Position numbers and translations under genes: made by a program
Source: Nemophila menziesii
Lineage: Eukaryota > Streptophyta > Magnoliopsida > Boraginales > Hydrophyllaceae
Assembly: GCA_029959085.1 (NCBI GenBank)
Contig: JARWIR010000001.1
Location: 69,998,899 to 70,062,898 of the forward strand
Direction of reading: 5' to 3'
Length of the DNA: 64,000 bases
Shown here: piece by piece, positions 36,035-46,755 of the stretch
Layout: the number at the start of each line of letters is the position of its first letter
How positions within the stretch are numbered: position 1 is the stretch's first letter
The notes under the pieces: generated by a model
Seen by the model: the letters and a program-made list of their open reading frames with translations, nothing else
What the model was told of the DNA's origin: nothing
Database searches by the model: none

Positions 36035-36866
36035 TTATTTTTTTACGTAACCTCCCCAGCAGTGAGTGAGGTCATCAATGTTTGCTACACGGAACTTGCA
36101 TCCCTTAGCTTTTATTACCACCAATTGATCAGAGATAACCCTTGTGACCATGAACGGTCCTTGCCAAGAACTCTTGGCTTTGCGCGCTTTCGGAGGGGGA
36201 TCAGGCTTCTTCATTGCGACCTCTTCGCCTATACTGAATTCCCTCTTCTTTGTTTCTTTCTTAGGTTCTTTTGGAACCTTCGTAGCTCGCCCCTCTTCTT
36301 TCTTTTTAGCATGGTCAAGGTGTGGATTTTTCTTAGGATACGGAGGATTTATGTTAGGTGGTTTATTTCTGAGCTCTTTTTCCTCCATTCCTAAGGTTCC
36401 CACAACCTTGGTTGGCTCTTGTTCAATCACATCCATCCGGAAGCACTCCTCCTTGGATTCCGGAAACTTCATTGGTCTGAACACGTTAAACTTCACTTCC
36501 TCGTCTTGGATTCGCGTCGTCAATTCTCCATTTTCTACATCAATTATAGTACGCCCCGTGGCTAGGAATGGTCTTCCCAAAATAATGGGGTCATTCCTAT
36601 CCGCGTCGTAGTCAAGTATAACAAAATCGACTGGAAAAATTAACGTACCTGCCTTGACGAGGACATTTTCTACTCTTCCCTCTGGATGCACGAGGGATCT
36701 GTCAGCCATTTGCAAGACCATAGAGGTTGGTCTTGCGTCTCCTATCTTCAACTTTTCAAAAACTGATTTGGGCATAAGATTAATACTCGCTCCCAAATCG
36801 CATAAAGCTTTCGCTTGCCACTCATTACCAATAGAGATGGGAATGGTAAAACTCCCAGAGGCTACC
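36035..36866 (-). pseudogene. Element B protease fused to a GPY/F-like module
   Basis: On minus, GSFTIPISIG and catalytic CDLGASINLMP, then FVILDYDADRNDPIILGRP and DVENGELTTR as in A's protease. About 20 residues after EECFRMDVIEQ the frame enters a Lys/Pro/Glu-rich linker and then SSWQGPFMVTRVISDQL ending THCWGGYVKK. This tail lines up with the integrase C-terminal GPY/F module of A ([12 protein letters not shown]...YHGG). RT, RNase H, zinc finger and DDE core are absent, with no stop or frameshift at the join. The 5' end is broken by an inverted LTR patch (36865-36951). Confidence 0.88.
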
Positions 36867-36951
36867 TATAAATACACCTATAAATACACCCCTTAGCCTC
36901 CTCTTTTACACACACTTCATATCATTATCAAAGAGGCTTAAGGATTCAAGT
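36865..36951 (+). repeat. Inverted patch of LTR sequence inside the B protease
   Basis: Plus-strand text from 'acctataaatacaccccttag' (two overlapping copies of ctataaatacac at the left) to 'ggcttaaggattcaag' is the reverse complement of B's own LTR at about 41664-41740, i.e. TATA box and transcript start. It matches the 5' LTR version (gataatgatatg) rather than the 3' one. Its orientation is opposite to that of B and it interrupts the protease frame between CQSKLPPKL and GSFTIP. Confidence 0.85.
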
Positions 36952-38805
36952 AACTTCGGTGGTAACTTACTCTGACATATCGCACTGCATTCTTCTGGCA
37001 AGCCCACCATTTCATTCTCAAGATACCGGCGTTTGTTTGTGAGAGCTCTTTTTAGGAATTTCAAGTATTTTGGTACTCCTTTAATAGCCTCTAAGAAAGG
37101 TATATTAATATTGAGCTTACTCACCATGTTCATGAATCTTTCATACTCAGCCGTATCTCCTTTCCTCTGAACTCTGGAAGGGAATGGTGGAGGAGGACGT
37201 GTTTCTACAACATCTTTCTTCTTTGGCTTTTCCGGAATCTTCTCCACTTCTACCACTTCAGGTTCTTCGTCCTTCTCTTCCACCTCCTCTAACGGTTTTT
37301 CTTTTCTAATCACTTCTTTTTCTTTCATAACCGGGAAAGGTGGTGGTTGCAATTGCTTACCACTTCTGAGTGAGATAGCGTTACAAGCTTCGTATTGTTT
37401 TGGTTCTTCACTGTTACTTGGAGGTTGTTCTTGGGGACGCTGATTTATTTGTTTTTCCAATTGAGCCACTTGTTTTTGAAGAATTTGAAACGCAGCTGCC
37501 TGTTCCTCTACCTTTATATTGGTCTCTTGTAGCGCTTGGTTACTAATCTTTGTTATGTTCACTATTGCGTGCAAATGTTCTTCTAGGTGTATTGCCTTTT
37601 GATCAGACTTCCGCATGAATTGGTTTAGTTGTTCCTCTATCCTAGATGATTGTTCTACTATCCTAGATGACAGATTGTTCATTTGGAGAGCTAATTCATT
37701 TCCAGCAACTGCACCTTCTTGAGGATGAGCAGGGAGTGATTTTTGAGCGAGAGTTTCTGTATAAGCATCATGTTGAACTTGACCTCCCTGATATTGATTC
37801 TGATAAGAGTTTCCTTGGGGCCTCGATTGATAAGTTCCTGGATTATTCTTGTACTGATTACCATATCCTTGACCATTTGAATAATTGTTACCTCGATTGT
37901 TGATGAAGAATACCGATCTTGGATTATGAGGACAATTTTCCCATGTATGATCAATTGCGTCACACTTAGGACATAATTCTGGTTCTTGTGCCACTTGAAT
38001 GTTAGCTCTTGTTTCAGAAACCGATAGTTGCCTAATCTTGTTCTCTAGAGCGGCAATTTTCGCATTCAACGCGGTTTCTGTGTCTACACTCAAAGTGCCT
38101 CTTTCGGAAACTCGAACTGGTGATCTTGATGGTTTCTAACTCATCTCGTTCTTCACGATTCTATCCATGATAACCAGAGCTTGATCAGTTGTGACCATCA
38201 TGAGACCACCTTGGCACATAGTGTCTATTTTGTCTTTCGCAGCTTCACCTAAACTTCGATAAAACATCCCAAGCTGTAATTCAAGAGAGTACCCATGTAA
38301 TGGGCACTTGCGTAATAATGTTTGAAAACGAGTCCATGCAGCACCTACCGTTTCTCCTGGCTCTTGGCGAAAGTAAACAATATCTAATTGCCCGCTAAGT
38401 CGAACACTTTGAGGATAGTACCTATCGAAAAAGGCTGTCTAAAGTTGATCCCAAGACACAATCGCGTTGTGTGGATGTTGATCATACCACTCACTTGCTC
38501 CTCCGGTGAGGAAGAATGGAAACATATGAAAGTACATTTGTTCTTGGGTTACTCCAGGGGTGACATATGCATCACAGATTTGCATAAACTTGTACATAGC
38601 ATGAATAGGATCTTCACGAGCTGCACCACTATACTGTCCAACGGTTGTAAACTGATTAATCATCCCTGCGTCTGGTCTGAATCGAACTCCTTGAATTGCA
38701 GGAGGACGGAGTCCTAGTGGTGGTAGAGGAAAAGGTCCATGGTTGTTTGGTTGAAAGATCTGTGGTCCATGATTTTGAAGTACTCCACCATTATTATTGA
38801 CTTGC
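36952..38805 (-). pseudogene. Element B gag, main part
   Basis: On minus after the solo LTR J: FRPDAGMINQFTTVGQYSG, DPIHAMYKFMQICDAY, GASEWYDQHPHN, WDQL then an in-frame TAG near 38439; the frame goes on with GETVGAAWTRFQ-type wording and meets a second TAG near 38140. Frame 38093-36952 has the zinc knuckle CPKCDAIDHTWENC (CX2CX4HX4C), Gln/Asn-rich stretch, coiled coil, ISLRSGKQLQPPPFP and the linker to protease. The N-terminus is at 40557-40325. Confidence 0.92.
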
Positions 38806-40319
38806 TGGTGGGGGCAAAGGTGTGATAAAATAATAGATAAATAAGAATAATAATAAAGAGTCACACACCCCTGAGAACCACGGAACTCACTGCAAGTATC
38901 ACAGATCGTTTTTAAGTTTTAATGATAAGTCAAGTTCGTTCGCAGGGATTGTATCCGTTAGATCTACTTATATTTAACAAGCGTAGATGAATTTAGATGT
39001 TTTAAATAAGAATATAAAAAGATGAAATAACAATCTACGCAATTAAATAATTAAAACAAATAAACAAAACAATAACTAAATATGAATGTAAGTCAAATAG
39101 ATTAGGATTACTAATATGAGTCTATTACTAAATCGTTATTCTAACCTGTCACAGATTAAGCATTATATATTAACCAGGATTCTAAATTCTACCTAGCCTT
39201 CTCTAGGCTTAGGAGCAACCTCTCCACTACTAGGGATTCCTAAGTAATGATTGGTGATTAAATCAAACCTTAATGGCTATCTAGTTAGGCAAGGTATCAA
39301 AACTAGACGATTATGTGGTGTTGTCAATAACTAAGATTAATCCTAAGATTGGCCAAATCTAAGGTGTAACAATAAGTCAAAACACATAATAACAATATAC
39401 GCCAAGCTCAATCAATTAAAATAACAAATAGTATTTATGAATTAAAGACCAAATAATAATCCAACAATTAAAGGTAAACTTACAGAACAAAAGCTTAGAA
39501 ATATGGTTGAGAATAGATCTATAGCTAATTACTCTAAATATAGAGAAGGTGAGATGTAGAAGAGGGGTTGTCAGTCTCCAATCTTCTTCTTCTTGTCTTC
39601 TTCTATAGGTCAGCTTGCTTCTTGAATGAATAGCTTGATTCTAAGGATGAATATTAATGTAAAGGACTAAGCTATTGTTTATAATTTAAGCTAATGTTTA
39701 GAACTGAGCAAGGACATGTTTACAATGATAAGAGGGTGTATTTATAGGTATCTTGGAAGCCCTAATTCGTTTTATTGAAGGAGAAGTAAGTAGTGGACTC
39801 CAAGCCCAACTCAAATTCGTAACCCTAAAAACATGAAATCAGGTCCGATCTTCTTTTGGTCCTAGCAGTTTCAATATTCATCCGTTTGACGCGTATGAAT
39901 ATACCAAATTGATTGTCTCGGAAAGCTCTTCAACTTTTCTCTTGACCGTTTCTCCAAATTCCACACCGTTTTTGAGATATAAGCTGATTTGTGGTCGTAG
40001 GTGCAGAAATTCAGGATTAAGGCAGCTTTTCCTTTTCCATATTTTTAGCTTTTGTTTCCTTATCTCAATTACCATGCTTATCTCTTTACATATCTTGTAG
40101 TCTTTGACTTGGAATCTAATTAATCTCCATAATTATCTTTAAAGCTTCACACTAAATAAATAATTAAACCCAATATGCTCTAAAAATATTATTTTACTAA
40201 ATCAAGACTCAAAATAGGAAAGTGTAGCATTATTCAAGAAAATTGACTAAATGACTTCCTAAATCACTAAAAATGATGTCTCATCCTAATATAAATCTAT
40301 CACAAATGAGGAGACATCA
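38806..40319 (-). mobile_element. Solo Athila LTR (J) inside B gag
   Basis: Minus orientation, TGATGTCTCC at 40319 to CCCCCACCA at 38806; flanks CTTGC (38801-38805) and CTTGT (40320-40324) are a 5-bp duplication with one change. 1514 bp. Its start is nearly the same as that of LTR I (60317), so they are one family. Confidence 0.9.
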
Positions 40320-40324
40320 CTTGT

Positions 40325-40557
40325 TGTTGACTTCCGGGAGGAGCTGGTAATTGGACTCCTACCGGTGGAATTGGTAATTGACCTTCTACCGGTGGAGCTA
40401 TTGGGAGACCGTTGTCATCCAACTGAATCACGGGATCTTGCATCACAGGATCTTGAGCGTTATCTTCTGCCATTGCTTTTTCTAACTTTGCTTGTTCTCT
40501 TGCTTCTTTATCTCTTTTGTTTTTCTCTCGAATTAACCTCTCGGGGTTTGAGTACAT
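40325..40557 (-). pseudogene. Element B gag N-terminus
   Basis: ATG at 40557; YSNPERLIREKNKRDKEA matches the LSNPESLIRLANRRRR start in A's gag. Pro/Gln-rich spacer follows and the frame is broken by J after GSQQQ. Confidence 0.9.
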
Positions 40558-40686
40558 GCACCAAACCTGTAAATCTGAGAAAGCAAGAACAAAACCAAAG
40601 CGTAAAACTGAAAAATAAAAATGAAAACTAAACTAAAAACTAGCAACTAAAACACTTACGGCTAACACCGTGGTCACACGCTACCG

Positions 40687-40704
40687 TCCCCGGCAGCGGC
40701 GCCA
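40687..40704 (-). promoter_or_regulatory. Element B primer binding site
   Basis: On minus TGGCGCCGCTGCCGGGGA, identical to A. The first 47 bases after the LTR are identical between A and B. Confidence 0.9.
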
Positions 40705-40710
40705 AAAACT

Positions 40711-42498
40711 TGGTGTCTCCTAGTGTGTTCTAAATAAACACACCTAAAAAGGCAAGACACGTACCGCAAGTGTACGGGTTGTCCAAGTAATATCCGGTAA
40801 ACGAGATTTCGATCTCAAGGACGGATTAGGTATGATTCAAAGTGTTATGCAATAAATGGAACTAGTTGCTTGAATGAAAATTGCAAGTAAAGAAAAAGAT
40901 TTTTTTTTTGTTTTTGATTAAGGGACTAAAGTGAAAATAAAGTAAATATTAAACTAAAATTAAAACTAATGCAAGAAAGTAAATATGAAGAGACTAAAAG
41001 ATGAGAGAGTAGTACTTGAGTCACGCTAGGTTTCACCAAAATAAACTTAATCAATGCTTCTTCTAAGGGACAAATTAGTAACTAGTAATAGTCGGGATTC
41101 TAGATTCTCCTAACCCCCGTCAGGGTGGACTTAGGAGCTATTCTCAGATGTTACAAACCCCGTCAGGGAGATCATAATCCACCTTCGAATGTCAAGTTTT
41201 CTACCCAATTGGCTATAAGATTAACTAAGTCCGCCAGGATCAATAATTTTTATCTTACGTTTATTACCTATGTCAGTAATTAAACCCCCCGTCAAGATGA
41301 TCCAATCGCCACTAATTGGAATAGCTTAATTACTCAAACCTATGTCTAATTGGCCAAATTAAATATAGTGAAATTAACTTACGATAACAAACAATACTAA
41401 ATTACTCAATTCGATTTAAATTATAACAATCCCAAATCCGAAAGCATTAACTAAATAAATTAAGGTTCAACCCTTACAGCGATTCTCAAGCACTTAAGAA
41501 GTTTAGCTCATAATGTAAAATAAAACTAAAACAAATAAATTAAAAGACATAATGTTTTACAGAAAGAAAATAATAAAACCTAATCAAGAGGTTGGGTTTG
41601 GCTTCGAATCGGAGATATAGACCGTCTCCAGCTCTCAGCATTCTTCCTTCCTGCTTGCTCTGACTTGAATCCTTAAGCCTCTTTGATAATGATATGAAGT
41701 GTGTGTAAAAGAGGAGGCTAAGGGGTGTATTTATAGGTGTTAAAAGACCCTAGGTCGAATTTTGCTTGGGGTGGATGACAAGTCAAAGACTCTCAAATTC
41801 GTAGCTCTAAAAGACAAGATTCTGCTGATTTGATTTGGTCATATCTTTTTCAATACTTATCCGTTTGAGAAGTTCCAATATATGAAACTGATTGTCTTGG
41901 AAAGCTCTTTCTATTGGTGCAGACCACTCGTCCAGAATCCAATCTTTTATTATGATTTAATGTCTTAAACGTGGCTGGATTTTCAGATTTCAAAAGGCAG
42001 CTTTATCTTTTCCTCCTTTGAATAAATCTTTACCAAATCTTCTTATTTCCATGTAAATCTTCTTTCCTTTCATCATTATCTTGACTTGGTCTCTAAGTAA
42101 TTACCATTTATCTTTTAAAGCTTCACATTAAATAAATAATTAAACCGCATATGCTTAAAAAGAATAAATCAATAAATCAAGAAACCGAAATAGAAAAGTG
42201 TACTCTAAAAATAGAAACTCGACTCAAAATCATTTCCTAACACTATAAAATACACTAAGACTTTGTTCTCACTTTTTCTCCTTGGATTGGTCTTTCATGA
42301 GATTCAAGACCCTATTTAACTTTGCATCAAAAATAGTCAAATTTATGCACAAAAGCTCAGAAAATGCAAATAGTTAATTTCCAAGGGGAGAAAGTGCAAT
42401 ATGATCAAATAAGCCTAAAAGTCTATCAAATTAGCCATTTATTCACCTAAAAGGATGTCTCCAAGGGGCTAATAATTAGAACAAAACGGGAGACATCA
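40711..42498 (-). repeat. Element B 5' LTR
   Basis: 1788 bp; TGATGTCTCC at 42498 to GGAGACACCA at 40711. About 34 differences from the copy at 18462-20253. Followed on plus by GCTAC. Confidence 0.95.
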
Positions 42499-42503
42499 GC
42501 TAC

Positions 42504-42923
42504 CCTAGCAAAAGTTAGAAGGATTATAGAATTTCGACTATTTATATATGCTCTACTCATCCTTATAATTAGAATAGTGATTTAGGAAGATAGGTGCATA
42601 CTAGCAGACCTAAGTATATGTATCCTCTTCTTTCTCTTAGTTCATTTATTTGCATTAGTAGTTAATTTCTTTTTTATCATTCTTAATCATAAAACTAAAT
42701 AAATATTTATCTTCGATTTATTGTCTTTTAGTTTAAACAATTAATCTCTTCTACGCGTCTATTTTAAACAAAAGTCGATCTAACAGACTAAATCCCTACA
42801 AACAGATCTTATTTATTAACTATAACTTGCAAACGATCGTTGCACTTGTAGTGAGTTTCTCGTAGTGGTAGAAGGCTTTTGTCCTTTTATTTTATTTGTT
42901 ATTTTTTCACACCTTTGCCGCCA
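42504..42923 (+). repeat. Element C 5' LTR, last piece
   Basis: Resumes the LTR after B's duplication and ends ...CCTTTGCCGCCA at 42923, right before the primer binding site. Confidence 0.8.
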
Positions 42924-42932
42924 TAAAGTTTT

Positions 42933-42949
42933 TGGCGCTGTTGCCGGGA
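42933..42949 (+). promoter_or_regulatory. Element C primer binding site
   Basis: TGGCGCTGTTGCCGGGA, tRNA-Asp type with one change from the tRNA complement. Confidence 0.8.
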
Positions 42950-43074
42950 ATTTTTCTAGTTAGTTTATTGTGTTTAGTTTTAGTGGAGTAGGTTTTTTTA
43001 GTTGTTTCAGTTTTACACTTGCTTTTGGTTTTTGTCTCATTCAGGTTCTTTAGGTACTAGTGTATGCTCTCGGA

Positions 43075-45190
43075 TCATGAGAAACTATTCTGAGATCAGA
43101 AGAAGCAACAAAGAGAACAAAATAAGTTAGATTCAACGGCCAATAACAAAAACTTGATGTTGAATCTTGACGATGTACCCCCTTGGAAAAATGTCAATCA
43201 ACAAATTCTAATCCCCCAAGTGGTTCCACCACAAGTACTACCACAATAAGGAGATCAACATATCAATCAATGCCGTGAACAAGGTCTTCCTGGTTTGGGA
43301 GAACCTTTTCGAGTTCAACCAGCAGGAGTTTTCCCTCTAGTGACCGAAGTTGCGAAAGTCAGGCCCGATCAGGGTATGCTTAGTCAGTTTATGAGCTTTA
43401 GACACTACAGTGGTGCAGTACATCAAGATCCACTGAGGTCGATTAAGAAGTTTATGCAGATTTGTGATGCCTACTTTACTCAGGGCATTACACACGGGCA
43501 TCTATATTATTTCATGTTCTTATTTTTCCTAACCAGAGGTGCTAGTGAATGGTTGGATAGTCAACCATCAGATTCAATTACGTCATGGGATGAGTTGAAA
43601 GTTTCATTAGTCAATCAGTATTATCCACCAAGTCTGAGAATGAAAGATTAAATGGCACATGCAAGTTTTTTTCAAGAGACTGGTGAGAGTGTAGGAGAGG
43701 CATGGACAAGGTTCCAACAGAACTTATCAGTATGTAAACTTCACAGTTACGCCCCAACACTCAATTAGCAATGTTCTATTAAGACATGAATGCCAAAGGG
43801 AGATTGAGGGTAAATAATCTTGGTGGAGGAGGTTTTTTCATCATGGATCCTACAGAAGTTGTAGCTGGTATGGCACAAATAGTTGAAATAGAAAGGAGTC
43901 GGCTAGAGTCGCGAGCTCCTATTACAAATACCAAATGCACACTGCGAATAGATAATGGCACTACTATAGAAGCTAAAATCTCCGCGGTGGAGAATCAAAT
44001 GAAGCAGATGTCACTTACGATTGAGAAAGCGTTCTAAAGGAAGCCAATTGAGATGAAAGTAGTGCAAGAAGCACAAGTTTGTCCCCATTGTGAGGTCAAC
44101 GATCATGTGTGGGAAGAGTGTGAATGCAATCCAGAATCGGTTTATTTTATATTAAATCAAGGGAATTACCAATTTGGTAACCGCAATCATCCGGGAATGC
44201 AATGGTCTAATTCGAATAGGATCCTGAATTAAGGTAATTCTTACCAACCACGACCTTAAAACAACAATTTCCAACAGAGATCTCAAGGTCCTTATCAAGG
44301 GGAGCAAAGTTATAAAAAATCAGCACCACCATCGCAACCAACCTCTGATGCTTATGTCGATAGTTTAGCTCGGGAAACCGTACCACATCATCCACAAGAA
44401 GGATATGGATTTGTGTTCCATAAAACAATGCAAGACTTCTGGTCTTCAACTCAAGAGAACATGTGGATAAAGAAAAAAAGATTCAATGAACAATCTGTTG
44501 CATTAAAGATATTGGGATTGCAAGTTACCCAAGCAACCAGCGCTCTCGAGAAGTTTCAAAAAGATCTTTCACAAATGGTCCTAAGTATAAAGAATGATGC
44601 GAAAGCAGCCATAGAAAATAGCGATGGAAGTGCTGGGTTTGAAGCATGTATGGCCATTTGACTTCAAACAGAAGAAGTTTTGGAATCACCACCTGGTGCA
44701 AATATTGTCGTGGATGTTCCAGAAATCATTGAGGAACCAACCAAACAAAACTCGAAAGAATTGGATTTTGGACTTCTACTCAAGGAAATGCAAAGAGAGA
44801 TCAAAGAATTTCTTGAGCTAGGAGCTAAAGTTATCGATAAAGAGGTAGAAGACTTAGTTGAGAAGTAGGAAAAGGTGGTTGCACCCAAGGTATAAGAAGA
44901 GGAAAAGAAAGAGGTGGAATCTCCACCTACTGTTCAATCAATGTCACCACCCATTCCTATAGCACATCAATAGGGTGACATCGAGCTCAAGGCATATGTA
45001 GAGGCGTACAGTGAAGAGAAAATCAATGCTCAAGTGCTTGAGATTAAGGAAAAAGCGCTTACACCGCAACAATTTTTCACACAATATTTTAAAAAAGAGT
45101 GCAAGTGTACAAGCCGAGATAGATAATGTGGCTCATACTAAGAGAGTCTCGAAGAAGGTTGAAAAGGATCTACCACTTAAGCTTTAACAT
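43075..45190 (+). pseudogene. Element C gag, degraded
   Basis: Core at 43295-43651: VRPDQGMLSQFMSFRHYSG, DPLRSIKKFMQICDAYF, GASEWLDSQPSDSITSWDEL, QYYPPSLRMKD. After several stops and frameshifts the knuckle CPHCEVNDHVWEEC (near 44070), then a coiled coil (STQENMWIKKKRFNEQSV) and a Glu/Lys-rich linker with stops near 44659, 44867, 44895 and 44973. Same layout as gag of A and B but clearly older. Confidence 0.88.
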
Positions 45191-45543
45191 CCTGGAGGTT
45201 TTAACCTCCCTATTCAAATTGGTGGTGTGATGTGGATTTGAATGTGAACCTTATTCCCAAGTCAGTGTCTGAAAGGCTTGGCATAAAGAAAGTGAATAAA
45301 GCTCGGGGGAAATTTACAATTTTCGGTTAGCTTAGTAACAAAGACACGGGGAATCGTGGACGACGTTCTTGTCCAAGAAGGTAATTTGAATATACCTACT
45401 TACTTTATCATACTTGATTATGATACAGATAAGCAGGTTCCAATCATACTTGTAAGGACGTTCTTGGCTACAAGTCACATCATCATATACTTTCATGAGA
45501 GAACAGTAACCCTCCATGCAAATAACGTATCTGAGACATTCTA
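45191..45543 (+). pseudogene. Element C protease remnant
   Basis: LNLIPKSV-like phrase (LNVNLIPKSVSERLGIKK) then, in another frame, DDVLVQEGNLNIPTYFIILDY and PIILVRTFLA, equivalent to protease of A. The catalytic DLGA has been lost: only the sequence after it is readable. Confidence 0.8.
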
Positions 45544-45851
45544 AGTCTTGGGTCACAGACCAAATAAGGTGTCACCAACAGTTTCCATTATACACATTTC
45601 GACCAAAGAGGTCAAAGAGAAGGTCCACAACAAACCCGTGGAGAGTAGAGCTCAAGGTGAATTTGGGGTTGGCACTAAAGTTGCATGGAAGGCCCTCAAA
45701 TCAAAGAACATGACACGAGGTTTTAAGAACGTGTGGATGGGACATTTTGTCGTTACTCGCATAGTTTCGACAAAATTGATTAAAATATGACCCGTAGCTG
45801 GGGAGGCTACATACTCAAAAAGTAAAGAAGGGAACACGTCGAACTTTAAAT
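45544..45851 (+). pseudogene. Element C GPF-like module remnant
   Basis: Frame 45548-45790: GTKVAWKALKSKNM, then KNVWMGHFVVTRIVSTKL, lining up with SSWQGPFMVTRVISDQL of B. It follows protease with no RT, RNase H or integrase core in between, as in B. Confidence 0.7.
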
Positions 45852-45866
45852 GACGTTAAACAAAAG
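45852..45866 (+). promoter_or_regulatory. Conserved post-pol element of C
   Basis: GACGTTAAACAAAAG, followed by 'cgggagataactcgc', which resembles the text after the same element in F. Confidence 0.7.
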
Positions 45867-46053
45867 TGTTGTTCGGGAGATAACTCGCAATATCTTTTTT
45901 GTGTTTTTATGTTTTAGTTTTCTTTTTTAGATTAGTAGTTTTTGATAAATGTTGCAGTAATGAGGAAAATAAAATTGTTTTTGATGTGAAGGTTATGTAA
46001 GAAATGATTTTGGGGTGATGAAATTCGCGAAAAACCATAGTCCACAACAACAA

Positions 46054-46163
46054 ACCGACATATTGGTCCCGCGACTGGCATACCAGTCCACCTCAATGGG
46101 TCACCATAGTCCACGTCACGGTTGGGAAAATGACTGGCATGCCAGCTATACGAGCGGCTAGCC
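46054..46163 (+). repeat. Paired-palindrome cluster of element C
   Basis: ACCGACATATTGGT (imperfect, centre 46060.5) with CTGGCATACCAG (centre 46080.5), and CTGGCATGCCAG (perfect, centre 46139.5) with GGCTAGCC (centre 46159.5). Both pairs have a centre step of 20 bp. 'ccatagtccac' recurs at about 46036 and 46104. Confidence 0.75.
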
Positions 46164-46349
46164 AGTCCCAAACCGCGTCGTTATTCGCAACTAAGGGACG
46201 CGACCGTTGCAAGTCCAAGAGTTTGATTTATTTCACGCTCTTAGAGAAGAAGACCAAGAGCCTCTTTTTAATAAAAAATTACTACATCGTAAATAGAGAA
46301 TGAATTTTATTAATTTATATTATTTCATTTTTGTATACATTCAAAAGGC

Positions 46350-46650
46350 TCAAAAAACTATTATTAAAGGGTAAAATTACAACCATACATGCGGGCACCA
46401 CCACCACATCCTCCTGCCTGCCCCAGCCTAGCAATTACAATGACGACAACGACGGTGGCATGGTCATGTGGAGTTTAAAAGTAAAATTAGTTTTGAAGCT
46501 GATATTTATACAACTTCTTTGGATATATTTAAAAAGCCATCTAAGTAATGAAAAACGACCAAGAATTTATTGCCCCCATATCCAGTGTCTGTAACTCTCG
46601 TGATTAAAACTTAGCTTCTTACCGAGGTTACAAGACTTGTCCAGATATGT
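46350..46650 (+). repeat. Dispersed repeat, copy 2
   Basis: Pair of 2165-2480. Lies ~100 bp upstream of the first CACTA coding block, so may be the transposon's 5' non-coding part. Confidence 0.6.
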
Positions 46651-46755
46651 CTGTAATTTGTAATTTATTTATCATTTGGGATGTATTAATTATTTTATTT
46701 TATTTTATTTTCATATCCATGTAGTCGCTTAGCTATATCATATTGTTATTAAAAG

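Larger units (their letters stand above)
18462..42498 (-). mobile_element. Element B: non-autonomous Athila-type element (gag-protease-GPF, no RT or integrase core)
   Basis: LTRs 18462-20253 (3') and 40711-42498 (5') in minus orientation, flanked by the perfect duplication GCTAC. I count about 34 differences between the two LTRs (~2%), so B is much older than A. Net length without A and J is ~9.6 kb. Order on minus: LTR, PBS, gag, protease fused to a GPF module, conserved post-pol element, palindrome cluster, short env-position ORF, 3' UTR, PPT, LTR. The absence of RT, RNase H and integrase core is clean, with protease and GPF in one open frame. Confidence 0.93.
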
